Positions 6,637 to 13,977 are shown, numbered from the stretch's first letter. The stretch: DNA of 14,282 nucleotides from JAAYAY01 sp964429355 (GCA_964429355.1 CAYSCH010000250.1:1-14282); one strand, 5' to 3'. Program-made: numbers and translations. The notes: generated from the sequence alone by a model not told the origin.

Positions 6637-7629
6637 CTACATGTGCAACTCAACCACGTCCTGATCGTGAAGGACATAATCTCCCTTGACGACGGTACCG
6701 TCGTGAACGGCCGATCCCCAGACCCGCGCAAACTTGAGTCCCTCGACGTAGTCCTTGTGGACCTGGCCGGCCAGGTCGGTCAGGCAACTGCCGCGGCGGA
6801 TCGTGAACGGTCGGTCGCGGTCGGCCTCCTTGGCCGACGGCAGTTTCGTGTAAACTCGCACCACATCCATGGCCTGATAAATCGCATCACGCAACGGCTC
6901 CAGCCCCGTTCCCTCCTGAGCCGAGATCACGAACTCTTCGAACTCCAGTGGGCAGAGCTCGTGAAAGAGCTCGAGTCGATCCTTGGCCTCGGCCAGGTCG
7001 ATCTTGTTGGGCACGAGATACGTTCGCGTGTAGGAAAGGCCCACGTCCTCTTCGCTCAGGCAGGTCTGTGTGCCAAGCCGCGTCTTGGTGTCTCCAAGGC
7101 GATCGAGAACATCCTGGCATTGCTCGATCCCCGAATCGGCGCCCAGATCGACCATCAGCAGCACCAGCTCCGCCCCGCGGATGAGCCCATACATGTACGA
7201 TTCAAGATAGTCGGACGTGATCGGGGGCGTGTCGACCAGTTGGACCGTCACGTCCTGCCAGGGCATCATCCCGGGCAGGGGCTGATGGGTCGTGAAGGGA
7301 TAGGACGCCACCTCGGGAGTAGCCCGAGTCAAACTGGCCAGGAGCTGGCTCTTTCCGGCGTTCGGACCGCCAATAACCACGGCCGTCCCTGCCCCCTGTC
7401 GAGGGATCCGCACTCCGCGACCCTTCTTGCCCGCCTTACCAGAGGCGTCGGTCTCTTTCCTGGCTTTGGCAATCTTTTGTTTGAGTTGGGCCTGAAGGTG
7501 GTCGGTGCCTTTGTGTTTGGGAATCTCACGAAGCATCGCCTGGAGACAGGCGAGCTCTTCTTCAGGGGTGCTCGCTTGGCGGTACTCCTGTTCCGCCTTG
7601 AGATATTGCGGAGTGAGATTGGCAGGCAT
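6637..7629 (-). CDS. TGS domain-containing GTPase (OBG/DRG-like)
   Basis: A 330-residue GTP-binding protein. The N-terminal 80 residues are charged and helical with a Lys/Arg-rich end, similar to the region before the G domain in DRG-type proteins. The G domain has G1 GGPNAGKS (87-94), G2 threonines in SYPFTTHQPLPG (109-120), G3 DTPP (133-136), G4 NKID (208-211) and G5 SAQ (236-238). The C-terminal TGS domain runs from about 257 (VYTKLP) to 329, ending GDYVLHDQDVVELH. The G3 motif reads DTPP in place of the usual DTPG. Such GTPases are thought to act on ribosomes or translation; the exact role here is not shown. It is the first gene of the minus-strand cluster; its TAG ends 18 nt before the polX start. 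No strong ribosome binding site precedes the ATG at 7629. Confidence 0.88.
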   Translation of the reverse strand: MPANLTPQYLKAEQEYRQASTPEEELACLQAMLREIPKHKGTDHLQAQLKQKIAKARKETDASGKAGKKGRGVRIPRQGAGTAVVIGGPNAGKSQLLASLTRATPEVASYPFTTHQPLPGMMPWQDVTVQLVDTPPITSDYLESYMYGLIRGAELVLLMVDLGADSGIEQCQDVLDRLGDTKTRLGTQTCLSEEDVGLSYTRTYLVPNKIDLAEAKDRLELFHELCPLEFEEFVISAQEGTGLEPLRDAIYQAMDVVRVYTKLPSAKEADRDRPFTIRRGSCLTDLAGQVHKDYVEGLKFARVWGSAVHDGTVVKGDYVLHDQDVVELHM

Positions 7630-7772
7630 GGCGTCGTGGAAACAGACTCGAGGGAAGCCCTGGTAGGTACCAAGAAGTCTACCGAAAGGAGCCCCGTTCG
7701 CCTAGCATCGTCGTCAGCGGAGAGAGCTGCTCCGAGTCCGGAGTCAACACGATGTCGACGTATCGGTCGCCG

Positions 7773-7798
7773 CGCTGGAGTACCGGCTTCAGCCGGTC
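7773..7798. repeat. Repeat type A, copy 1 (perfect hairpin)
   Basis: Core CGCTGGAGTACCGGCTTCAG followed by CCGGTC. ACCGGCT and AGCCGGT form a perfect 7-bp inverted repeat around TC. The same GCTGGAGT...GGCTTCAGCC frame recurs at 9714 and 9753. Confidence 0.7.
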
Positions 7799-7820
7799 TC
7801 CGTCCTTCCCCTCGCTCGTT

Positions 7821-7846
7821 GACAGCCGCGTGGGTTCGCCCCGCGC
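7821..7846. repeat. Repeat type B, copy 1
   Basis: GACAGCCGCGTGGGTTCGCC followed by CCGCGC. It matches the pair of repeats at 13877 and 13938 at 17 of the first 20 positions. CGCG-T-GGG can pair with CCC-CGCG around a TTCG loop, a stable tetraloop type. Confidence 0.55.
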
Positions 7847-7849
7847 TGG

Positions 7850-7880
7850 TTGGAGTACAGGCTTCGGCCATCTGTCCGCC
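7850..7880. repeat. Repeat type A, degenerate copy 2
   Basis: TTGGAGTACAGGCTTCGGCC followed by ATCTGTCC shares the GGAGTAC-GGCTTC core with the other A copies, but its right arm has decayed (GGCCATCTGT), so the hairpin is imperfect. It directly abuts the type B copy. Confidence 0.5.
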
Positions 7881-8042
7881 CTCCCCCCGTATCTGCCCTG
7901 CGCTTTTCGGCTGCGCCCGGATCTTGCGGGTGAGTTTTTTCCGCCTTCCTCCAGCGCTTTGCGGCAATTTCTTCCCGAAATCACGCAAGGCGACACGGCC
8001 TTGCCGCCATCGGCTCCGGGGGCTGTATCGGCCTGGCCGCCC

Positions 8043-8051
8043 TGCTACAAT
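8043..8051 (+). promoter_or_regulatory. Extended -10 promoter TGCTACAAT for the esterase gene
   Basis: TGCTACAAT matches the extended -10 form and lies about 66 nt before the esterase ATG, on the correct strand. The -35 position (8023-8028, CTGTAT) is a poor match, which extended -10 promoters tolerate. The gene's Shine-Dalgarno is GAGGA at 8107-8111. Confidence 0.5.
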
Positions 8052-8117
8052 ATCGGCAAAGCCCCCCTTTCGGCAGTCGAAGACTGCCTTCTGAAATCGC
8101 TTCTGTGAGGAAGAACC

Positions 8118-9686
8118 ATGTCTGGCCCCAAGATCCGACTCCCCTTGTCTCTCACCATCTTCTTCTTGATCGCTCTGGCTGCGATCGGCCCAATCGCACG
8201 GGCCGACGTCAGACTGCCTGCGATCATCGGCGACAACATGGCTCTCCAACGAGCAATCGACGTGCCGGTCTGGGGATGGGCCGATCCGGGCGAAGAGGTG
8301 ACTGTCACACTCGGTGCCCAGTCGAAGTCCGCTACCGCCGATAATGACGGCAAGTGGATGGTGCGGCTTGATTCCATGCAGGAAGGCGGCCCGGTCAGCA
8401 TGACCGTCCGTGGCAAGAATACGATCACCCTCGAGAACATCCTCATCGGCGAGGTCTGGGTCTGCTCCGGTCAGTCGAACATGGGCTTCACCGTGAAGAG
8501 CGCCATCGACGCCGAGAAAGAAATCGCGTCGGCCAATTATCCCGAAATCCGCCTGTTCTCGGTGCCCCTCCTGGGAACCCAGGAGCCCCAGTATGACTGC
8601 AACGGCAAGTGGGTTGTCTGCAGCCCCGAAACGGTCGCCAATTTCACGGCCGTCGGTGACTCGGCCAGGCGCGAGATCTACAACAATATCAAGGTGCCCG
8701 TCGGCCTGATCAACACCTCCTGGGGCGGTTCGTCCTGCGAGGCCTGGGTCCGCCGCGACGTGCTTGAAGCCGACCCTGCCTATACTTCGCTCCTGGCCGA
8801 TTTCGATAAGCGATGCGCCGAGTTTGATCCCGAGGCCGCCAAGGCCGCTTTTGAAGAACAACGTGCAGCCTGGAAGGTCCGCGCGGAGAAGGCCAAGGCC
8901 GACGGCCAGCCGGCTCCACCGGCCCCCCGGGCTCCCCAGGATCCTCGAACAGGACAACACCGTCCGGCGAACCTCTACAACGGCATGATCTTGCCGATCC
9001 TCCCCTACGCGATTCGCGGTGCCATCTGGTACCAGGGCGAAAGCAATGCCGGGCGGGCCTACGAATACCGCCACCTGTTCCCCAAGATGATCAATAACTG
9101 GCGGCAGGACTGGAAGCAGGGCGACTTTCCCTTCTACTTCGTGCAACTGGCCAACTTCATGCAGGTTCGCCCCGAACCGGGCGACAGCGCCTGGGCTGAA
9201 CTGCGTGAAGCCCAGTCCATGACCCTCTCGCTGCCCAACACCGGCCAAGCGGTGATCATCGACATCGGGGAAGCCGACGACATCCACCCGCGAAACAAAC
9301 AGGACGTGGGCAAGCGGCTGGCGCTCTGGGCGCTGGCAAAAGACTACGGCCAGGATCTGGTTTACAGCAGCCCCATGTATAAGAGCATGGAGAAGGTCGG
9401 CAACAAGATCGTCCTCAGCTTCGATCATGTCGGCGGCGGGCTGATGGCCAAGGGCGGCGAGCCGCTCAAGGGGTTCTCCATCGCCGGTGAGGATAAGAAG
9501 TTCGTTTGGGCCGATGCCAAGATCGATGGCGACAAAGTCGTTGTCAGCAGCCCAGTTGTGGCCGAGCCTGTCGCGGTTCGCTATGCTTGGGGCGATAACC
9601 CGATCTGCAACCTTTTCAGCAAGGAAGGCCTCCCGGCCTCCCCCTTCCGCACGGACGAGTGGCCCGGAGTGACCGCTCCCAAGTAA
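8118..9686 (+). CDS. Secreted sialate O-acetylesterase-like SGNH hydrolase
   Basis: A 522-residue exported esterase predicted to remove O-acetyl groups from sialic acids or other acetylated sugars. The start is supported by GAGGA seven nt upstream. A signal peptide spans about 1-29 (hydrophobic LTIFFLIALAAIG, cleavage near ARA|DVRLP). An N-terminal beta domain (about 30-110) opens with the LPAIIGDNMALQR motif usual in this family. The catalytic domain has GEVWVCSGQSNM (Ser120 as nucleophile), GAIWYQGESNA (301-311) and DDIHP (Asp388, His390). LINTSWGGSSCEAW (198-210) is also typical. Residues of about 225-285 form a charged helical stretch and a proline/alanine-rich linker (QPAPPAPRAPQDP). The segment before LINTSWGG reads AVGDSARREI, where relatives usually have aromatic residues after AVG. 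Broader acetyl-xylan or unspecific carbohydrate esterase activity is equally possible. Confidence 0.9.
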   Translation: MSGPKIRLPLSLTIFFLIALAAIGPIARADVRLPAIIGDNMALQRAIDVPVWGWADPGEEVTVTLGAQSKSATADNDGKWMVRLDSMQEGGPVSMTVRGKNTITLENILIGEVWVCSGQSNMGFTVKSAIDAEKEIASANYPEIRLFSVPLLGTQEPQYDCNGKWVVCSPETVANFTAVGDSARREIYNNIKVPVGLINTSWGGSSCEAWVRRDVLEADPAYTSLLADFDKRCAEFDPEAAKAAFEEQRAAWKVRAEKAKADGQPAPPAPRAPQDPRTGQHRPANLYNGMILPILPYAIRGAIWYQGESNAGRAYEYRHLFPKMINNWRQDWKQGDFPFYFVQLANFMQVRPEPGDSAWAELREAQSMTLSLPNTGQAVIIDIGEADDIHPRNKQDVGKRLALWALAKDYGQDLVYSSPMYKSMEKVGNKIVLSFDHVGGGLMAKGGEPLKGFSIAGEDKKFVWADAKIDGDKVVVSSPVVAEPVAVRYAWGDNPICNLFSKEGLPASPFRTDEWPGVTAPK

Positions 9687-9713
9687 TCACCAGCGACCGG
9701 CCCGGCCGCTGAA

Positions 9714-9741
9714 AGCTGGAGTCCAGGCTTCAGCCTGTCGG
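9714..9741. repeat. Repeat type A, copy 3
   Basis: AGCTGGAGTCCAGGCTTCAG followed by CCTGTCGG. Stem CAGGCT/AGCCTG around TC. Relative to copy 1, the second base pair of the shared stem has changed on both sides (C-G to A-T), so pairing is kept. Confidence 0.65.
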
Positions 9742-9752
9742 TGGAATCCGCG

Positions 9753-9790
9753 CCGCTGGAGTCCGGCCTTCAGCCGCCTTCAGCCTGTGG
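9753..9790. repeat. Repeat type A, copy 4 with internal duplication
   Basis: CCGCTGGAGTCCGGCCTTCA followed by GCCGCCTTCAGCCTGTGG. The unit CCTTCAGCC occurs twice in a row (around 9767 and 9777), as if the loop and right arm were copied once. It lies 11 nt after copy 3, in the spacer between the esterase and oxidoreductase genes. Confidence 0.55.
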
Positions 9791-9881
9791 ATGAACAAGG
9801 CGACAGGGTCTCCCTTGCCGGAGACGGAAATTTCGAAAAACCCGCCTTCGGAATTGCGCAAACCGTGAAAGGACAGACGCG

Positions 9882-11177
9882 ATGAAGACGACACGACGAG
9901 CTTTTCTTGCCGCGGCCGGGACTGCGGCCGGTGCCCTGGTTCTGCCAAGACGGTCGTACGGACTGAGCGACGGACCGCTGAAGCTCGGCGTGATCGGGGT
10001 CGGCTGGTACGGCATGGTCGACGCCAAGGCCGCGTTGGGGGTCGGAGGCGTTGAAATCGTTGCCGTGTGCGACGTCGACAGCGAGCATCTGAAATCGGCA
10101 GCAGACGAGATCGAGAAGCTTCAACGATCCCGTCCGAGGCAGATCAAAGACTACCAGGAATTGCTCGAACTGCCTGGGCTCAATGCAGTGATTATCGCCA
10201 CGCCCCCCCAATGGCACGCGTTGCCGTTCATCGCGGCCGTCGAGAAGGGGCTCCACGTCTACTGCGAAAAGCCGGTTGCCTACGATATCTGCGAAGGCCG
10301 GGCCATGGTCGATGCAGCCAAGACGAGCAAGTCGATCGTCGAGTTCGGCTTCCAGCGGCGGCAGAGTCTGGCCCTCAAGGAGGTGAGTGACTTCATCAAG
10401 AAGGGCGGAATCGGAAAGCTCGTTCAGGTCGACGCCCAGATCCACTACCAGGCCGGCACGGGCGACACCACGCCCCAGGATCCGCCCCCGTCCCTCGACT
10501 GGGAGCAGTGGACCGGCCCGGCACCGCTCCTGCCTTATTGTCCGCAGATCGGCCACAAAAGCTGGCGTCTGGAAAAGACGACCGGGCACGGGCACCTGGT
10601 TGACTGGGGCATCCACCTGATCGACGCCACGCGGATGGTCCTGGATCTGCCCATGCCGAAACGAGTGACTGCCGATGGCGGCCTCTACTACCTCAAGGGC
10701 AAGATCACCACGCCCGACACCCTGACCGCCCATTTCGAATTCGACGATCTGCCTGTCGTCTGGCGCCATCGGCTTTGGGGTGCGGCCGAGTATGCCCCCG
10801 AGACCGACAATGGCATCTTCTTCTATGGCGATGAAGCCACCGTATTTGCATCGGATCGTACCTGGACCGTTATCCCGAAGGGCAAGAATAGCGAGCGCCA
10901 GCAGCACGAAACGCCGGCCGATCTGGGTGCCCTTCACATGGCCAATTTCCTCGACGCCGTCCGAACCGGCGCCAAGATCGACTGCCCGATCGAAGAGGCT
11001 GCCCGGTCCACCGCCATGGTCCAACTGGCCATGATCGCCTACGAAACCCAGTCGGTCGTCCAATGGGACCAAACCGCTGCAGAGATCGTCGGCAACCCGG
11101 AAGCAGCCGCCCTGCTCAAACGCGAGTACCGCGCGCCCTACAAGCATCCGTACCCCTACAAGAAGGCCAACGGCTGA
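9882..11177 (+). CDS. Tat-exported Gfo/Idh/MocA-family oxidoreductase
   Basis: A 431-residue NAD(P)-dependent sugar or sugar-derivative dehydrogenase-like protein. The N-terminus is a twin-arginine signal (TTRRAFL, Arg5-Arg6, then an alanine-rich hydrophobic stretch), implying export of the folded, cofactor-loaded protein. The Rossmann fold starts at LGVIGVGWYG (35-44, GxGxxG), with the family's EKP motif at 129-131 (Lys130) and a GIHLID motif at 243-248 after DW (His245, Asp248), the usual active-site segment. The C-terminal domain follows, ending in a basic tail PYKHPYPYKK. AAAGGA about 8 nt before the ATG is a fair ribosome binding site. It lies 195 nt after the esterase on the same strand, with repeats in the spacer, so co-transcription is uncertain. 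The substrate is unknown; Planctomycetota carry many such exported paralogs. Confidence 0.92.
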   Translation: MKTTRRAFLAAAGTAAGALVLPRRSYGLSDGPLKLGVIGVGWYGMVDAKAALGVGGVEIVAVCDVDSEHLKSAADEIEKLQRSRPRQIKDYQELLELPGLNAVIIATPPQWHALPFIAAVEKGLHVYCEKPVAYDICEGRAMVDAAKTSKSIVEFGFQRRQSLALKEVSDFIKKGGIGKLVQVDAQIHYQAGTGDTTPQDPPPSLDWEQWTGPAPLLPYCPQIGHKSWRLEKTTGHGHLVDWGIHLIDATRMVLDLPMPKRVTADGGLYYLKGKITTPDTLTAHFEFDDLPVVWRHRLWGAAEYAPETDNGIFFYGDEATVFASDRTWTVIPKGKNSERQQHETPADLGALHMANFLDAVRTGAKIDCPIEEAARSTAMVQLAMIAYETQSVVQWDQTAAEIVGNPEAAALLKREYRAPYKHPYPYKKANG

Positions 11178-11286
11178 TGGTGGGTTCCTCGTTGCCGGAT
11201 CGGACTCTGAGTTGGTGCGTCGCGAGGCAGTCGGGGTCCTGTGCGGCGCCGGAGACCCACTGACCAGTGCCTCTGGGAATCGATTC

Positions 11287-12552
11287 ATGGACCAGTGGGA
11301 TGTGGCCATCATCGGGGGAGGCCCTGCCGGGCTGATGGCGGCCTGGCGCGCGGCGACGCGGGGGCTTTCTACCCTCGTTCTGGAAAAGAACCGCAAGGCC
11401 GGCGTCAAGATCCTCATTTCCGGCGGCGGCCACTGCAACCTCACCCATGCCACCGACGCCCGCGGGATCGTCAAGTCCTTCGGCGTCCAGGGACGGTTCC
11501 TCCACTCGGCGCTGGCGGTATTCAGCCCCCAACAACTGGTCGAACTCATGGAGTCGCAAGGCGTTCCCACGACCGTTCTGCCGAGCGGCAAGATCCTGCC
11601 GGCCAGCGGCCGAGCCACCGATGTGCTCGCCGCCCTCACACGCCGCGTCCGACAAAGCGGCGCCGTCGTGGCCACCGAAGAACCGCTGGACGACCTTCTG
11701 ACAGACCCGACGGGCTTTCGACTGGTCACGTCCCAACGGACGATCGCGGCAAGGAAGGTCGTACTGGCCACCGGCGGTTGCTCCTATCCCAAATGTGGCA
11801 CTACCGGCGACGGCTACCGTTGGGCCGCCGCGCTGGGCCATGCGATCGTTCCGCCCCGGCCCGCGCTCGTGCCGATCGTCACGGAGGCCGACTGGGTCAG
11901 GCAACTCAAAGGGATTACGATTCCTGATGTCCTGCTGCGCGTGCTGGAACCGGCCGATCGGGCTGGCCACAACACCCCCAAGCCCGGTCGACGCAAACCG
12001 TTGGCCGAAGGCCGAGGATCGCTGCTGTTCGCCCATTTCGGCCTGACCGGGCCGGTTGCCCTCGACGTGAGTCGCGCCGTCGGCACGGGCTCGCAAGGCA
12101 AGTTTCCGGATCTCGAGTGCGACTTCCTGCCCGATGTTAAAGAACCCCAACTTGCAGAGATCCTGGCCGACGCCACCGGCCAATCCGGGCGACGCCTGGC
12201 GGCTGCCTTGCTGGAACCGTGGCTTCCTCACCGCCTGGCGGAAGCCCTCGTCGTCCAGGCTCAAATCCCAGCCGACCGGCGATTGTCGGAACTGACGCGG
12301 CCCGAACGAGCGCGGCTTGTGCAGGCCGTCAAGCGAATGTTGATTCCCACCGCCGGCACCCTCGGTTTTGCCAAGGCCGAAGTCACCGCCGGGGGAGTTG
12401 CCTTGGACGAAGTCGATTCCCGCACCATGGAGAGTAAACGCGTACCCGGACTATTCATCGCCGGCGAGGTGCTCGATCTGGACGGGCTCATCGGCGGCTA
12501 CAATCTTCAGGGCGCCTTCAGCACCGGCTACCTCGCCGGGGAGTGTGTTTAG
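11287..12552 (+). CDS. HI0933-family NAD(P)/FAD-dependent oxidoreductase (BaiN/RdsA-like)
   Basis: A 421-residue cytoplasmic flavoprotein of the HI0933 type. The start at 11287 (MDQWDVAIIGGGPAGLMAA) puts the FAD-binding GGGPAG at residues 10-15, as usual in the family; a GTG at 11212 would add 25 residues with no homology feature and is rejected. Further motifs are a LEKN stretch after the second strand (32-35), GVKILISGGGHCNLTH (39-54, diagnostic of this family), VVLATGGCSYPKCGTTGDGY (158-177), FAHFGLTGP (248-256) and the C-terminal FAD motif GEVLDLDGLIGGYNLQGAF (393-411). The precise substrate of these enzymes is poorly known. It begins 109 nt after the oxidoreductase gene, with only a weak GGGAA upstream. 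It has no signal peptide, in contrast to both neighbours. Confidence 0.92.
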   Translation: MDQWDVAIIGGGPAGLMAAWRAATRGLSTLVLEKNRKAGVKILISGGGHCNLTHATDARGIVKSFGVQGRFLHSALAVFSPQQLVELMESQGVPTTVLPSGKILPASGRATDVLAALTRRVRQSGAVVATEEPLDDLLTDPTGFRLVTSQRTIAARKVVLATGGCSYPKCGTTGDGYRWAAALGHAIVPPRPALVPIVTEADWVRQLKGITIPDVLLRVLEPADRAGHNTPKPGRRKPLAEGRGSLLFAHFGLTGPVALDVSRAVGTGSQGKFPDLECDFLPDVKEPQLAEILADATGQSGRRLAAALLEPWLPHRLAEALVVQAQIPADRRLSELTRPERARLVQAVKRMLIPTAGTLGFAKAEVTAGGVALDEVDSRTMESKRVPGLFIAGEVLDLDGLIGGYNLQGAFSTGYLAGECV

Positions 12553-12625
12553 AACCGCTAACAGAACCACCGGCTGTGCATATCGATGCCTGTGGGAAAC
12601 TCGTACGTTCTGTGAGGACTTCTTA

Positions 12626-13831
12626 ATGTCAACCTGTCTGCATGAACCTCCTCGAACCTGCCTGACGATCATCGGTCTCGTTTGCCTGCTCACCGTGGTG
12701 GCCAGCGGCGCCGAAGAGGCCCGGCCGGCAGCCCCCGCAGCATCGGCCGAACGGACCCAGTTCGAAAAGGCCATCCGTACGGTGGAACCCAGTCTTGCCG
12801 GGTCTCCCGACCATCTCGCCGTCTATCTCCGGCTCTTCCAGAGGGAATACATCAATGACCTCCGGCTCTTTCCCTGCCGCATCGAGGCGGCCAGTGGCAC
12901 CGGCGGCACCATCGCACTGGCTGGCTTCGTCGGGTTCGATGAGAACCGGGCGGCCGCACAGAAGCTGTTCGAATACCTTGGATTCGACAAGGTCGATAAC
13001 CGGATCGAAGTGCTCCCGTCACCGCAGCTTGGCGACAAGCGGTTCGGCTTGATTCGCGTGACACACAGCTTCAGCTACGACCAGCCGGCGGGAAACCGGG
13101 AAGTCGTCACCGATTGTCTTCTGGGCACGCCTGTGTATCTGCTCAAGGAGGCTGCCGACGGATACTTCCTCTGCCATGCCATGGAGGGCTACGTCGGGTA
13201 CGTCCATGGGCAAGATCTCCGCCGCCTGGATGCGGCAGAGTTCACCCGGCACCAGTCGGGTCCTCACGTCCGCCTGCTGCACAACCAGTCCTCCGAGAGC
13301 GGTCTTGTCCTCCCCATGGGCGCCCGTTTGAAACATCTCAAACGTCAGCAGGACCAGGTCCTCGTCGCTCTGCCCGATGGCGGCGAGGCAACCATTCCCG
13401 CCGATTCCTGCCGTGTTGACGACGGCGAGCAGGCCGGGCGGATCCAGCGCATCATCGCGGCAGCGGAGAGAATGCTCGGCACGCCCTACGTCTGGGGCGG
13501 GAACACCAGCGAGGGAATCGACTGCTCCGGCCTGGTCCAGACGGCCTTTGCCACCGAGGGGATCACGCTCGCCCGCGACGCCAGTCAACAGGCCCTCGCC
13601 GGCCGGCTCGTCGCCACCCGTTGGCACCGCGATGGACTCCGCCGCGGCGATACCCTCTACTTCCTCAGCCAGTACGGAAAAATCTCCCACACGGCCCTCT
13701 ATCTGGGCGATGGTCGCTTCATCGAATCCGTTCGACCGGTCGTGCGGTATTCGAGCTTCGATCCGGCAAGTGCCGAATACAGTCAACGCGCGGACACAAC
13801 GTTTTGCTTCGCCAAGCGACTCCTCGAGTAA
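12626..13831 (+). CDS. Exported NlpC/P60 (C40) cysteine peptidase with SH3-like and BON-like regions
   Basis: A 401-residue cell-wall peptidase predicted to cut gamma-D-Glu-diaminoacid bonds in peptidoglycan peptides. The ATG at 12626 has GAGGA about 8 nt upstream and gives a signal peptide (core TIIGLVCLLTVVASG, about 14-28, cleavage near residue 29); in-frame codons further upstream overlap the flavoprotein gene and are rejected. Residues of about 62-131 resemble a BON-type fold (IALAGFVGF...AAAQKLFEYLGFDKVDNRIEVL). Residues of about 160-262 look like one or two SH3-like repeats (GTPVYLLKEAADGYFLCHAMEGYVGYV). The catalytic domain (about 272-401) has GTPYVWGGNTSEGIDCSG (Cys300) and ISHTALYLGDG (His355). 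The residue 12 positions after that His, often a second His, is Glu367 here. Cell-wall turnover or remodelling is inferred. Confidence 0.87.
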   Translation: MSTCLHEPPRTCLTIIGLVCLLTVVASGAEEARPAAPAASAERTQFEKAIRTVEPSLAGSPDHLAVYLRLFQREYINDLRLFPCRIEAASGTGGTIALAGFVGFDENRAAAQKLFEYLGFDKVDNRIEVLPSPQLGDKRFGLIRVTHSFSYDQPAGNREVVTDCLLGTPVYLLKEAADGYFLCHAMEGYVGYVHGQDLRRLDAAEFTRHQSGPHVRLLHNQSSESGLVLPMGARLKHLKRQQDQVLVALPDGGEATIPADSCRVDDGEQAGRIQRIIAAAERMLGTPYVWGGNTSEGIDCSGLVQTAFATEGITLARDASQQALAGRLVATRWHRDGLRRGDTLYFLSQYGKISHTALYLGDGRFIESVRPVVRYSSFDPASAEYSQRADTTFCFAKRLLE

Positions 13832-13876
13832 CCCTCAATGGCCTGGCGCGATTCGCAGAAGGGCAGTTGTCCTGAA

Positions 13877-13916
13877 GATAGCCGCGTGGGCTTGCCTCGC
13901 ACTTAATTCTCCTCAC
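13877..13916. repeat. Repeat type B, copy 2
   Basis: GATAGCCGCGTGGGCTTGCC begins this copy and recurs exactly 61 nt later. The following bases also align (CGCACTTAATTCTCCTCACC against CGCGCTTGGTTCCTCTCACC). The hairpin CGCG-T-GGG/CC-T-CGC is weaker than in the other copies. Confidence 0.65.
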
Positions 13917-13937
13917 CACGGACACGCCACCACACGT

Positions 13938-13977
13938 GATAGCCGCGTGGGCTTGCCCCGCGCTTGGTTCCTCTCAC
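13938..13977. repeat. Repeat type B, copy 3
   Basis: The same 20-nt start as the copy at 13877 and the better hairpin, CGCG-T-GGG with CCC-CGCG around CTTG. The two copies sit between the convergent ends of the peptidase gene and the next minus-strand gene. Confidence 0.65.

Larger units (their letters stand above)
7630..8117. other. Divergent intergenic region with repeat cluster
   Basis: A stretch of 488 nt separates the divergent GTPase and esterase genes. It must hold both promoters. The middle (7773-7880) carries repeats in an A-B-A order, described separately. An extended -10 site lies at 8043-8051 facing the esterase. I could not find an equally good promoter for the GTPase operon. 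Open frames crossing the region translate the repeats and lack coding character. Confidence 0.5.

Noticed and set aside
7773..7880. Repeat cluster considered as a CRISPR array
   Set aside because: Copies are few, unequal, of two types, and lack uniform spacers; no cas gene is present.
5977..8094. A 705-codon open frame on the plus strand opposite polX and the GTPase
   Set aside because: Both opposite-strand genes have complete catalytic motifs; the plus-strand translation is low-complexity and ends in the repeat region.
7329..9428. A 699-codon open frame on the minus strand over the esterase gene and spacer
   Set aside because: It is antisense to a clear SGNH esterase, crosses the repeat cluster, and runs into the GTPase gene in another frame. 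Long antisense frames are expected in GC-rich genes.
9780..11771. A 663-codon open frame on the minus strand over the oxidoreductase and flavoprotein genes
   Set aside because: It covers parts of two well-supported genes and a repeat-bearing spacer, and shows no domain motifs.
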